From: Mucidula mucida
Lineage: Eukaryota; Basidiomycota; Agaricomycetes; Agaricales; Physalacriaceae
Assembly: GCA_015501055.1 (NCBI GenBank)
Contig: JADNYV010000029.1
Location: 62,001-126,000, forward strand
Length of the DNA: 64,000 bases
Direction: 5' to 3'
Shown: piece after piece, positions 1 through 11,672 of the stretch
How positions within the stretch are numbered: the first letter of the stretch is position 1
Layout: each line of letters starts with the position of its first letter
Notes under the pieces: generated by a model
The model's input: the letters and a program-made list of their open reading frames with translations, nothing else
Told to the model about the DNA's origin: nothing
The model's database searches: none
Program-made: the position numbers and the translations under genes

Positions 1-791
1 GCAATATTTATTTTTGAGGACTGAAATACACAAAATGACATTTTTAGGGTAGGGTCGTGGAAAGAACCTCCGGTGGTGGTACCGGAGGCCATTGTTTTTT
101 ACCGCGTTTTTTACCTAGCACATGACAAAATCATGTGATCTGCGTGAAAGCTTCCTCTACACAGTGCTTCTGCACTGAATTTTACTTGTCAGTGGCAGCT
201 GAATGACAATATGCTTTAATTTATATATGGGTTCAGACACCACATGCTTGCATAGGACGAGCGTCGAGCACCAAAAGGACGAGGCGGGGTCACATGATAA
301 AGTCATGTGCAGGTAAATTACCCACCACTATCTTGCCGTCGGCAGATCTAGAAGTACTTATCCTCATCCATTCCAGCTTTCCGAGAGAGTTCTGTCTCAC
401 CAAATACAGTATTCTTGTCGTTGACACTGCGTATCGAACTGACTACCCGTGGGTAGAATGAGTACATCGACTCAGTGCATGGTCGGACAAGTCCCGCTGT
501 ACGCCCTGAGCATACGGAACAGAACCTGGATGACTCTGCAGAACAACGCGAAACTCATCATCACCGCATTGCAGTATTTGGCATCAGCCCGACACACCCG
601 TTCAGAACGTAAAACAAGACATGTACATTTCGTTGTGTTTCGTAATCTAGTAAGTAGCAGTCCAGTTCAAATAAATACTCGATAAATAGTGCACGTAGAT
701 CATAAATAACAGCGTGAGCAGAGCATCTGAATAGCAAATACGAACGAGAGTGTTGTGAGGAATGAATAAGTAAGAACAGTTAACACGACAA
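1..791. other. No supported gene (window start)
   Basis: I see no coding stretch with a recognisable family, splice pattern or codon bias here. The open frame at 449-685 has no homology I can recognise and no gene-like structure around it. The region lies downstream of the DUF6593 gene. Confidence 0.4.
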
Positions 792-1481
792 TCAATCAAT
801 GTTCTTGCCGGATTGCAGAAGAAGGGTGGCAAGAATGATCGTGTCAAGCAAGCCCTGCCGAATGGCGTCACACGTCATGTCAACGACGATGGTGTTCACG
901 CCTCGACAGATACGCGCTAGCACGGTGCGCGCAGAACCACAGGAATAAAGCTATGCGAAAACAGGATTCAGCCGTCGTGAACAATAAGACAAGGCCGAGA
1001 GAAAGGCCTCACGTTTATGTACTGGTCCTCTGGCACCCAGAAGAAACGCTTGCCCTTCACGTCCATGATGCGCGCCCTATCGCACCATCAGCATTAACGA
1101 GGCGGAAGAAAAAGATAGCGCGCACGTCTTGTTGGCGTTGAGTTTGAGCCAGTCCCCGACCTTTCTCTTGCTCAGAACGCCTCGCATCTCCACGTCCGGC
1201 GACCTCTGCCACTCGACGAGCGCAATACTGTGACCCTCCACATCATTCAACACCGTGTACGTAGGCATGGTAGGATCCGTCACGATGGAGAAGTACTTTA
1301 TCTGCTTCGGGCCAAGCACTGTGCAGTTAAGCACCGATGGGTTGAACGACGTCAAGTAGAACGTGACAAATCCGCCTTCATCACTAGCAGGTGTCGGGTA
1401 GGGAAGGGCACCGTACACGGACGAAGGGTACGGCGCAAAGTCGGAGTCACAATCCCCGAAAATGTTGTTGAAAGAAGGCAT
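792..1481 (-). CDS. DUF6593 family protein, 192 aa
   Basis: This is a basidiomycete-specific protein of unknown function. I read three exons: 1481-1126, 1076-1013 and 950-792. The introns of 49 and 62 nt have GT and AG ends, and splicing joins one open frame of 192 residues ending in TGA at 792-794. The N-terminal half has the DUF6593 pattern of beta strands followed by an ALVEW segment near residue 85. After splicing come a GKRFFWVPED segment, matching the family's Gly-Lys-x-Tyr/Phe-x-Trp block, and a hydrophobic C-terminal helix (LLDTIILATLLL). A longer frame starts at 1562, but its extra residues are only a hydrophobic non-family stretch, so I chose the ATG at 1481. No catalytic residues are known for the family. 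The family call is from the remembered pattern and the exon structure is inferred. Confidence 0.8.
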
Positions 1482-2124
1482 AATGAAGAATAGGAAGAGA
1501 AGAGGAAGTCGTGAAGAAAAGAAAAGGTTGAAGAGATATGAAGAATGAAGAATAAACAACACGACCGCTCCCGCCTAAGTAGCAACGGACCCTCCGGAAA
1601 CCAAGGACAGTCGCGCCGCGACGAGAATGCAGAAAGAGAAGAGAGAATAGACCGCGCGAAAAGTCCAAGGTGGGGACTGAGCATAAATAAGGCCGCCGCT
1701 TGTTTCCGATGTCAGGGGTCTGGATGATCCAATAAGGCACTGCTCGAAGCGCTATTGTGATGCGCCAGCCTGGGTGCACCGCCTGAGGCGGCTCGAGCGG
1801 TTAAACGTAAACATCTGAACCCTACTTTCCCTGAACATCCGAAAGCGCCGCGGTTTGGATACCATGTTTACTAGCGGAGAGGTCAGATCCGAGTTGGTGT
1901 CAAGCGCTGGTCGTAAACTTACACAAGCCGCCGCACTCCCGAAAGAACTGTAAAGACTCATCACGAACGTGTCACTTCGCCCACTTGACACTTTGCCAGG
2001 TATGAGTGGAACATCGTTCAGTGACATACCACGCGTGGTCACGTACAATCTGCCGTTCCCCGCCGTCAATAGTTATTGAATGTCGAGAGGATCAGCGCAC
2101 AATCGAGCAAGAGATAGCATCCCC
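1482..2124. other. Intergenic, no supported gene
   Basis: The region lies upstream of the DUF6593 start and presumably holds its promoter. A 105-codon open frame on the minus strand (1752-2069) has a plausible splice donor but no family I recognise, so I do not call it. Confidence 0.4.
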
Positions 2125-2745
2125 ATCTATATTTGTCGACGAATATCATCCCATCTTGAACCGAGAATCTGACACAATCCGAAGCAAGTCTGAAGCCTGA
2201 AACGAATTGAAAAGCTGTGAGAGCAATGTACTTGGATGTCACCGACCTTACTATACTCACTCGAGTCATATGCCAGTCCAAATGTATACTTCAGCTGAAA
2301 AAGATCTGTTTCCAGTCTTGGCCTAGGAAGACGCGGTAGTAAGCATGCATCAAGCCAAGACTGCGAACCAGAAAACAATGCACGCCAATTTGTAATACGT
2401 TTGCGAACCGGTGCGATACGCAAACCTACAGGCCGAACATCTCTTCGCGCATTTGTCGAGAATGGAATTAAAGAATGAAAAGCGATGCCGCCTGAAACTA
2501 CTTGGCTCTCAGACGAAATGGGGCTCCCAAGGGTCAAATCACAGGATGGAATCAAGGCCATCTGGTCAGAATAGTAAGCAAATCGCCGCAATCCAGGAAG
2601 TGTGCATAGACTTACTACGAGCATATTACTTGAAATCGTTGAAGCCTGACTACCATCGTAATAAACGAGATAGAATATCGTTAACGTCTTGTTGCATATT
2701 CCGTCGGTTTCTTCGAGATTAATGTGCATTGGATATCGATAGCTA
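2125..2745 (-). pseudogene. Decayed duplicate of the FAS1 gene (3' part)
   Basis: Directly downstream of the intact fasciclin gene, the minus strand repeats pieces of its last two exons. Near 2740 a stretch reads RYPMHINLEE, matching RYPLDLSTSA at the start of the intact exon 2. Near 2200-2130 the intron end TTTCAGGCTTCA and the following C-terminal coding segment recur with many changes. The residues between show no conserved FAS1 core, and no exon chain gives a complete domain. The simplest reading is a tandem partial duplication that has lost function. It might instead be a 3' alternative exon set of the FAS1 gene, but the intact gene already ends with a normal stop at 2775-2777. Confidence 0.55.
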
Positions 2746-2774
2746 GTGTACAACAATGGTCGGAACGCCGAGGA

Positions 2775-3409
2775 TCAGTCGACGGATATCGTCCCGTCTA
2801 GGATATAAATGACACCGTTTGAAGCCTGAAACAAACTTGAGGGCTGTGCGCGCCACGTCTATAAGACACATACCTCCTTCACTTCCTTGATTCGAATGCC
2901 ATCGTCTAAGATAAGCTGCGTCCAATCTTCGCCTTGCGACTCAAAGTGAACCGATTTCCCTGCAATGAGGGTATCATACGTAGCGGACGTGCTCAAATCC
3001 AAAGGATATCGCTAACCAATTATTTTAATGCACGTTTAATTTGTCATGCATTAAGACGAACCTGTATAATGTGCGATCCTACCCAGCGCTCAACATTCTT
3101 TCTTGACATGTCATCAAATTCCTGCTCTGAGATCTCAATATGGTCTTCTTCAGGCTTGCCCTGGTGCGGCTTCCTCGCCAACGCCATCACTGCCTTGTTC
3201 GTCGGCACCAGCACAGTCAATTTCGCGCTCGTCGTCGAGAACATGCTGCTCAACTGCAGCTCGCGGGCGTATGAGTAGAATATGGACACCGACGGCTCGA
3301 TGGTGAGCAGGTCGGCTATGGTGGGAATATTCGTCGAGAACATGGGTATTTGCTGGCCGAATATGACCGCGGGAAGACAAAGCAGCGTCGTCAAAGAAGG
3401 CACGCGCAT
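2775..3409 (-). CDS. Secreted fasciclin (FAS1) domain protein, 178 aa
   Basis: FAS1 domains are extracellular adhesion modules found in fungal wall and vacuolar proteins. I read three exons: 3409-3062, 3011-2874 and 2825-2775. The introns are 50 and 48 nt; the first has the less usual donor GTTCGT. The spliced protein has 178 residues. Residues 1-18 form a signal peptide ending before QQIPMFS. The FAS1 H1 motif appears as LTVLVPTNKAVMALA (about residues 64-78) and the H2 region as RWVGSHIIQ, followed by YDTLIAGKSVHF and the closing strand ASNGVIYILD. The domain is single and complete, and no GPI signal follows, so the protein is probably soluble in the secretory pathway or outside the cell. 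A broken partial copy lies just downstream. The family call is strong and the cellular role is unknown. Confidence 0.88.
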
Positions 3410-5570
3410 GATGGATGTAGGTCGCCAAAGTAGGATGTGAAGTCATTTGTTGCACACTGCGTAGACAAACAACGACACTGCCACCATCATTTGGCGCCAC
3501 ACTGTGGGCGCAGTCTAGTAGTAGTCCTAGAAGGAATCAAACCCATGTAGTTAGAACCACATTTGAAGGGCGATCATGCTAAGCCTGAAGAGTTAGTAGC
3601 CACCGTTACGGCCGTGCCCCCTTTAAGCCCAAGCCATAATAGAACATGATTCCAATAGATGTCAGCCCGAAAGAGAGATAGGTGTGCACGAGAGGCCATC
3701 AAAGAGACGCGATCCTAATTAGATAATCTGTAGAGGCCTGGCAAAAGCATCGAGTCGCTGTAGTTATTCCATTCACATCAAGCAATGCATAAACAATATA
3801 ATTCATTTGGGCGATGGTCTCCTGACACAGTCGACCATCCGACTCAGCCTACAAGCTCTAGGGATCTGCAAAGTGGTGGAATGTTGAGAGGGATGGTGGT
3901 CCAAGGACTGTAGAGTGAGAGACGATTACAGGACAAGACTCGAGCAGTCAAAGTCGCAGGAGACAAGAAGAAGTGATCGACGTTGACTGCCTCATCCGTA
4001 CAGGAGTATCGATCGTCAGTTAGCGGAAGCTAACTGAAATTGGGACCTGTTAGTACCTTTCCCGCCCTACCCGATAACTGGAATTGGAAGCCTGCACTCA
4101 TAGTCGGGCCTTTGTACAGATGGCGGGACTAGTCATGATGTAGTGCTACTTCCACGCTCCCATCTCCTTACAGTGTCTGGCGCACCGCGATATGTGGGAT
4201 ACATCCCATTTCACAATACAAGAGTAGGATTTTAACTAACTTGTAAGTAATGTAGGCCATGTGAAAAGATATATATACTACTTCGGTACAGTACTTCTAG
4301 CCCTGTTCTAGCCAACCATTTCGGCTTGTCAAGGTACTAGACCCGGACGGATCGCAGCGGTACGCGCAGAAACCGTCTCGGGGCGTATAGTAATGTCTGA
4401 TGACCTTGGCAGTTGCCTGAACCAGGTGTAGCTCGTCTTACTGTCGTCTTCGTGTCGTCGTCCATTATGGAAGGGAGAAGCAACTTCGGCATATCCCGTT
4501 TAAATTCTGACCTCCCAAACATCAGGAAAAACACAAAATTTATACAGGGTATATGTAAGATACGTAGTATACATATAGCTAGTAGCCCTGGTAGAGAAGT
4601 ACCCCCTTATGTATCATACATATACCTGCCTTCCTTGCCCTGTTTGCTACTCTGTATACGTACAGTATATGGCCTGTATACCTACTGTACACCTACAGGC
4701 TACTCAAATATCTCATTCTCTGCTTGCAGCAGCTTTGGGCTCATGATTAAGCGGCGAGAAAGCACAAATGAGGAAGATGAAGCAAGTCAATCAATGAAAC
4801 AGTAATGATAGGTGGTCTATAGGTAGAAGCAGGAGGGAGATACTTAGAGTACCGCAAATACGTTGGTCGATCAATCATTGTAACGTCGTCGTGGTCTACC
4901 AATCCTGATGGCCTTCGGTCCGCAAGGAAGAGTGGGGGGGGGGGGGTATATGTACCGTGTGAGATTTTCCTGATGAAATGCGGCGGCGGATCCCGATATC
5001 AGTTAGTAGAGAGGGGCGGGATGTGCCACTTCCAATTTCAGTCATGTAGCTCAAAATTCAATTATATTATCCGATTGTAGTTGTAGTCGGGGCTCAGGCT
5101 ACCGCTGAGGGGACGGAATGGGATGGTCCGTGAAAGACGCCACACAAGGGGAAAACGAATCCCAAGGGCAGCCAAGAGCTCAAGTGAAGAATAGAGCACA
5201 TATACAGATAACCCGACATGTAAAGAGGATTGGAGGGTGCCGGGAAGAGAAGATTCGAACATTGGTGAGAGCGAGCGAGCAAAGACGCGCCATCTCCTGG
5301 AACGAATCGTCAAATTAGATCCTCGTGATGAACACAAATCTATGCCCGCCAGAATCGGCGACTGATGCTCTCCTCCAGAGAAAAACGGTATCTGCAGCCT
5401 GAGAGTATGCGGTATCCCATAAATTGATGTCGAGCCGCGATCAACACAGTTAAAGGACAGAACCATCAACAACAGTAATGCGACAGTGTGTGTAGCAAGT
5501 CGCTTAGACTACAGGAATTCACTAACAAAGTCCCGTCGGCCCCAACTTCAACTTCTAATACAAAATGTAT
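3410..5570. other. 2.1-kb intergenic region, no supported gene
   Basis: No open frame here matches a family or splices into one. It contains an uninterrupted run of 13 G at 4934-4946, AT-rich tracts with TATATA words near 4270 and 4560-4690, and the upstream region of the FAS1 gene. The longest frames (4413-4805 + and 5062-5472 -) have unlikely compositions. Confidence 0.45.
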
Positions 5571-7281
5571 TTAACAGTGTTTCCACATTTTGACATAATC
5601 ACTACAAAGACGTTAGAATTGTAAATGAGCACCGCGATAGAACACTCACACCACCATAGCCCGCTCGTTCAAATCTTGAGGCCAAGTCGGATACCACAAA
5701 CTCTGCGCATTCGCAAAGTCTCTCATGGGTGCTATCATACGCTGTCAGCCTTTATCACTACCAGAAGAACAGAGATCACACACCCGCAGCACGATCCATC
5801 CACGGCTTATTCCCCTGCGACTCTGGAAACCACCCCGTCGTCGATCCGGCCGCCACATTCATAATCAGATAAAAGTCCTGATCAAATGGTGCAGAATTCC
5901 CCGTCCCGTTCACCCACGGGTCCTGCAGCGGCACCTGCTGTCCATTCTCCGAGACCGTCGTCGGGAAATCCCCCAGGTCAAAGAATGGCTCCTTGAACTT
6001 GAACGACAGCAAGGTGCGTGTCCTCGAATCCACGTAGATGCGGAGGAATTTGTCCGTCCATTCCAACACGTACGTGTGGAAGCCGTCCGCGAACGACTCA
6101 CGTCGCTCTGTCCACCAGCTGAAGCTCTTTTCCGCCCCATTCAGCGCTGGACTGGGGCCCCAGTTCAATGTGCCTTGCACAAAGTTTGACCCGCGCGCCG
6201 TATATCGCAGCCCGTTTCCGCGACTTTCGACCATGTCGATTTCGCCGCTCCGAGGCCACTCTCCGTAGACGCTGTCCTTTGGGAGCATCCATATCGCCGG
6301 CCACAACCAGTCGCCCTTGGGCATCTTTGCGCGCACTTCCACACGTCCATACTTGATGCTCCCGCCACGACCTTCCCGTGCGCTAAGAAGTGTGCTGATC
6401 CGCGCGCTCTGAATGGGGTTTATAATAGGTCCAGTGGACGAATTGGAAACTGCACTGCAGGCTTTGTAGTAGCCAGCGTAATCGAATCGCTGCAATATAA
6501 ATAAGAATTGAAGAAGCGCAAGTTCAAACAATAGCCTCACCCTGGATCCCGCGGTAGTTCCGTCGCCTTGAATAATGAAGCCATTGTTGGGTTGCGTGAT
6601 GTTGAACGTGCAATCCGTCAGGTTGTAAACATAGTTGTCGAACACTGCGTCCCGACCAATCTCCTCTGACGTCAATGTCGGTACAAGATGCAACATGCCA
6701 TCTTTGACAAATGAATTCTTAGAGGATGCGGTATTCATCTCAAACTGGCCATTTCTGGAAGGATGATAAGAAAGAAGCGCTGAAGTGAAGAGAAGGAGAC
6801 CTACCCAGCACCTGAGGCATCCACCTCCCGCATAAAGTACCCAGAAGGCCCAAATACTTCGTCTGTAGAGCGATCAAACTGCTCGTCCATGACGAGACAG
6901 AGGGGTTGTCGGTCGAGCATTACGTTCCTGTATGTCAGGTAGCACTGAAGGGCACCTACGAAACATGTCAGTTCCGGAGTCGACGGAGAGAAATTTTAAC
7001 GTACTGATTGCGATACCGACAAATATCATACCATAAACGATGGCGTATGTCATTTTTGCGCGCGGGTTGGGTTTGTCTCTCCATGGCTTAGGGACCGACA
7101 GAGAGTCGACTGTTTCCTTGTCGTCTGTGTTGGTGAGAGAGATGGGGAGAAGGGTTGAGCGCATTCTGGGGACTTGTGTAGGCCCAGAGGGAAACGCGAT
7201 CGATGTGCTCGACACATAACGGTGTGCATCGTCGAACGGATCGTGCAGAGACGTGGCTGCAGACGGCAGGGAAGAAGACAT
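5571..7281 (-). CDS. Membrane-anchored GH16 beta-glucanase/transglycosylase, 486 aa
   Basis: The protein is a type II membrane GH16 enzyme of the KRE6/SKN1-like group, expected to cut or re-link beta-glucan during wall assembly. Six exons: 7281-7005, 6955-6805, 6754-6541, 6489-5784, 5731-5650 and 5601-5571, with introns of 48-52 nt. Residues 1-75 are a Ser/Pro-rich cytosolic tail, about 76-96 a transmembrane helix, and the rest the lumenal GH16 domain. The catalytic ExDxxE motif is present as GEIDMVES (Glu297, Asp299, Glu302), followed by NWGPSP and the C-terminal DYVKMWKHC typical of the group. Length matches the family. The start at 7281 gives the natural cytosolic tail; an in-frame upstream extension would only add a leader. 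It is divergent from a GT2 synthase gene 762 bp away, which supports a wall role. The exact glycan substrate cannot be read from sequence. Confidence 0.92.
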
Positions 7282-8043
7282 GGATGCTGGTTGAAACGAG
7301 GCCCGGGTCTTTAGAGTATAGAACGAATACAGGTGTTCCGTAAAGGGCAATCTAGGATACGTGCACGCAGGAATGCTTAAGTTCACATGCGACAGGTATT
7401 GATCGAGCGCGATCTTTCAGCCTGATGTACAAGTTCCAGATGCAGGAACATGTTAGCTTTCACCGAGTCTGAAGATGCGTGCCAATAGGGTGAGATGGGT
7501 GCAAAGAGGCACCAGTTCTAGATGAGAAGCGAGCAGGGTGTCGTGCGGCGGCAGTGCTGAAGATACGCCATGCGGGTGGACATTGGCTGGATGACTGACT
7601 GTTCCGTCGAATACGCAGACCTCGAAAGCCGGATCGACACACGCTGTCGTGATTAATTATAAGAGCCGTAACTTTTCGCGTCATCCGCCAGATATCTGTC
7701 CCCAAAGATGCGGACATTACGAGCGATAACCACTTCGGGAAATCTTTTGAGCCGACGTGGTGATACGAAAAAGGAAAGAGGCGGAGCACACCGATCGCAC
7801 CTTCCTCTTTAGGACAAACTCACCACAAAAAGTCGTCACCGCCACTGGTCATTCATGACATGCATCCGGACAAACGTCGCCGTACCTCGAGGTACAGGGC
7901 AAGAAAGTGGGAGACGGGGAGATTGGCGGCGCCTGGATTGAATGCCCGGTCCCTGGATGCAGGACGAGAAGCACGTCAATCTGCCAATAATAAATCAGCA
8001 CTATAACAGGTCATAGCCTTGCTTCTGCAACGACGTTCGCGCC
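7282..8043. promoter_or_regulatory. Shared divergent promoter region of GH16 and GT2 genes
   Basis: These 762 bp separate the two start codons of the divergently transcribed wall genes and contain no supported gene. Co-regulation through common elements is plausible but inferred. I could not identify a specific binding site. Confidence 0.5.
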
Positions 8044-11000
8044 ATGTCTTCTGCCGCCAGCATCACTAGCGCCGGAGTGACCATTCTCAACAGCGACTAC
8101 GACGCCTTTGACGCTCTTTTGCATAATATTTGTAGGACCTTTCCTTTGTTCATCCGACGTCGTTCTCATCGTTGATTAGACGAAAAAACTCTTCCTAATA
8201 ATTGGTTTATTCACCCTACTTCTTCGCAGACTACTGGTGTCTGTCTACGTGTTAATGCTTCTAATTCTTCGCCCGACTCCGTTGGCGTCTCGTCAAGCAC
8301 ATTTCGTGTCTTTCCTTATGAAAACCCTCACTTGGTCAGCTTCGAGGAAAACGTTCGCAAGCTTAATCCAGCGGTTGCTGTCAAGCTGAAGAGCCCCAGC
8401 ATCCACGTTGTTATCTCTTCTGTGTAAGACACTCTTTTACCTATTTTCATCTTCCTGATATCTAACAGTCAACCTGGCGACACATCCATTCAAATCGACA
8501 AGTCAACCCGCATCCAAATTCTGGACCACATCAACATTCTCCCGCGCGCTGAAAAGGACCAATGCGGCGCTTTCATCGTAAGTGTTACTCTTGAACTGTA
8601 TCATCCGCTAACTTGAGTTTACCAACAGCGCTCAGACGACTGCCTTATCCTCTGGGCGTACTCCGTCGATCTCATCATTCCCCTTTGTCAAGAATTCGAG
8701 GAAAAGCTCATCAAGTACATCTGGCGAACACGCGCAGCTCCCAACCGCAACGTGAACACCCCTCCCCCGCTCCAACTCGACTATACTCCAAGACTTCGGT
8801 CGCTGGCTTCTACGACGTCGAATGTCCCATCGGCACTTTCAGAGAAGGAAGAAACGGATGTACAGGTGGTACCCTCGAAACCCAAAACGACGAGATGGTG
8901 GAATTGGAAAGTCGACTCCCCAACGCCGCCGAGTAATACGGAGAAGGGCGGATCGACGCGTCGTCCGCGGAAGCAAATCCTTCTAGGGCCTTTTTATGCT
9001 GGATGTGGTGCTGCACTCGCAGTTTGTAAGTCTCTGTAAAACTATGCTTGGGAATCTAACTCAAGTCATCGTGTAGACTTTGCTGGAGCCGGGATTTCGA
9101 TCCTTTTGGAAGAGTATCTTCTCGATGCTGACGCCACCCGCTTTGCAATGTGCATAACACTTCCTATTATCGTCTGTGTTTCCATCGTATGTAAAACATT
9201 ATCTCTTCTATCTTGGCGCTCACCCTCGTTCAGTTCTTCTGTCTCCAACTCATTGGCAACATCTCCCTTGTCATCGGTCCCGTATCTCAATACCACGAAA
9301 ACTCCGCCTATTATTCTGCCATCAAACCAGACCCGAATCCAGAGGTCGACAATAACCTCCCACACATTACTATTCAATGTCCCGTGTATAAGGAAAGCTT
9401 AGAGTTGACCATGTACGTTACTTCTTTCCCGAACTCCCACTCCACTCTTATGATTGGTACCAGCGCTCCCTCCGTCTTCTCGATCAAACGAGCCATGCAG
9501 ACGTACGCTCGGCAGGGCGGCACTTCTGCCATCTTTATTTGCGACGATGGACTGCAGCTCCTACCAGAGAAGGATCGCCAAGAGCGCATTGACTTCTACG
9601 CCAATCACAATATCGGGTGGGTGGCGCGACCTGCGCACAACGGAAAAGATCCGCAAGGTTTCAAGCGAGCGGGCAAGTTCAAGAAGGCGAGCAAGTAGGC
9701 TTTTTCGTTTCTCACTTGTGTTTGAAGGGCTAACGAATGTAGCATGAATTACGGCCTAGCGTTGTCAATCAAACTCGAAAAGCACCTCGCGGCCCTTATT
9801 GATCAAGGCCAGGAAGAGGCTGAGGGCATTTCACTAGAGGACCGTGCGATGCAATTAGCCATCGATGAGATTTACGAGGAGAGCGGGCGAAGGTGGAAAC
9901 CTTGGGCGAGCAACGGGAAGAGTTTGAGGGTGGGGGAGATTATACTGATCATCGACGCGGACACGATCGTTCCGGAGGACTGCTTTAGGGATGCGGCGAG
10001 GGAGATGTATGAGAGCGAGGATGTCGCGATCATACAGCACGAGTCTGGTCTGTGTCCTCTTGTACTCTTTGTGGAGATTACTGGAACTAATCTTGTCCAA
10101 CAGACGTCATGCAAGTTGCGCACCACTACTTCGAGAACGGCATCACGCATTTCACACGGCGCATCAACAAATGTATCTCGTATGGCTGCGCAAACGGGGA
10201 AGTCGCCCCCTTCGTCGGACACAATGCGTTCCTGCGGTGGTCTGCCGTCCAAGACGCGTCGTTCGTGGACCCGGCGGACAACAAGCGCAAGCAGTGGTCC
10301 GAGGCTAACGTTTCAGAGGACTTCGACCTTGCGCTACGCCTCCTCCTGCGCGGTTACACGCTCCGGTGGGCGACGTACTCGAATGGCGGCTTCAAGGAAG
10401 GTGTGAGTCTTACGGTTGTCGACGAGTTGGCGCGGTGGCAGAAGTACGCCTATGGGTGCGACGAGATCATCTTCAACCCGCTGGTTAGGTGGTGGAGACA
10501 AGGGCCGATCAGTAAACAGTTGAGGGGATTCGTGTGGTCTGCCGCTCCAGTGCATTACAAGATCGGCATGATGTCGTACATGTTTTCATACTGTGAGTGC
10601 TTTTGGTTCCTTCTCGTAAATAAGGCTGAACATCATTCAGACGGTATCGCCGCTGCGACTGTTGGATCTATTATCAACTACCTCATTCTTGGGCTAGCGC
10701 CGCGTCTAGACAAGTTTTACCTTCACAGCTTTGAGATCCTCTTGGCCTGCGTTGTCGTTTTCCCCGCTCTTGGTAATTTGGGATTCACACTTCTCGAATA
10801 CCGAGTGGGTCACCGCAAGCTTTTCGGCGCTCTATACGAGAACTTGAGATGGGTGCCATTCTTGTACGTCTTCCTCAGCGTTTCTCTTGTCATACTCATT
10901 CTCCTTCAGTGTGTTCTTCTTTGGTGGTCTGAGTATTCACCTGTCTACGGCCCTCCTTGCGCATCTATTCTCGTACGACATGACATGGGGTTCTACCGGC

Positions 11001-11353
11001 AAGGAAGTCGAAAAGTCGACTTTTTGGATTGAAGGTACCCAGCCCTTGTCTACTTTTCTGGACATGAACTAACTCCATCTTCTTCAAGTTCCTCGTATAC
11101 TCAAAGGCTTCTGGCTATCCTTCGTCATTTGCTTCTCTCTCATCATTATGGTGATCGTCTTCAACAGCGACATCGTTCCCGTGGAATGGCAGATAGGTGG
11201 ATGGCAGTTTGCCTTGGTTATTCCCTTGTCACTCGTCATTGGATGTCACATTCTTTTACCGGTGAGTAAATCGTAATCTGTTTGGTTCAACGGTGCTTAA
11301 CATGGTACACGTAGATCGTCTTGAACCCGTGGTTGATGAAATTCTCGTACTAA
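8044..11353 (+). CDS. Glycosyltransferase family 2 polysaccharide synthase-like membrane protein, 903 aa
   Basis: This is a processive-type GT2 enzyme related to chitin/hyaluronan synthase-like proteins, transferring sugar from a nucleotide sugar at the membrane. Thirteen exons: 8044-8131, 8180-8423, 8469-8577, 8629-9025, 9077-9186, 9234-9412, 9464-9694, 9743-10047, 10104-10592, 10641-10863, 10910-11034, 11089-11261 and 11315-11353; phases all agree. A cytosolic N-terminal domain (residues 1-270) precedes two membrane helices. The GT core shows ICDDG (about 403), IIDAD (about 525), SEDFD (about 627) and a RW motif in ELARWQKYAYG (about 665). Four or five C-terminal membrane helices follow. 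The donor of intron 8 (GTCTGT) is unusual. The N-terminal joint matters: the intron at 8132-8179 must end at GATTAG to keep the frame. The product (chitin, glucan or capsule-like) cannot be decided from sequence. It is divergent from the GH16 gene. Confidence 0.92.
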
Positions 11354-11594
11354 GCTTTTCGGGTTTCGACTCTTTCTAGCGTGGATTTGGACTTTGTAGG
11401 TGTAGACAGACGATATTGTGGATTGTTGGACGCAGAATGGCATTTTTCATTCTTTGTGTCGTAGACTTGTAGGACCAACTGTAGTACTTGTATACAGCAG
11501 CAGCACGCTCTCTCTACAGGGCAATAAATTTTGAAGAGACGATACGCACAACCCATTGCATAAATTCTCTCAGACACGATTTCTCGCGTGATGT

Positions 11595-11672
11595 GGCGCT
11601 ATAGTGTAGTGGCAGCACATGGGATTCTGATAAATGGCTTCCCATAACCCAGGTTTGACCCCTGGTAGTGCC
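11595..11672 (+). tRNA. tRNA-Gln(CTG) with 8-nt intron
   Basis: The acceptor stem GGCGCTA pairs with TAGTGCC (one G-T). A 3-bp D stem, an anticodon stem TGGGA/TCCCA and a T stem CCAGG/CCTGG are all present. The loop between the anticodon arms is 15 nt; the 7-nt loop TTCTGA+T leaves an intron of about 8 nt after position 37, and the anticodon is CTG. The T loop reads TTTGACC, so the normally invariant C56 is T, which weakens the B box. It could be a slightly decayed gene. Confidence 0.75.

Noticed and set aside
449..685. 78-codon open frame
   Set aside because: No family pattern, no splice context, composition like random sequence.
1752..2069. 105-codon minus-strand frame
   Set aside because: A possible donor exists, but no acceptor gives a recognisable continuation.
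4934..4946. Run of 13 G
   Set aside because: Simple homopolymer. It may be a sequencing-length artefact and no function can be argued.
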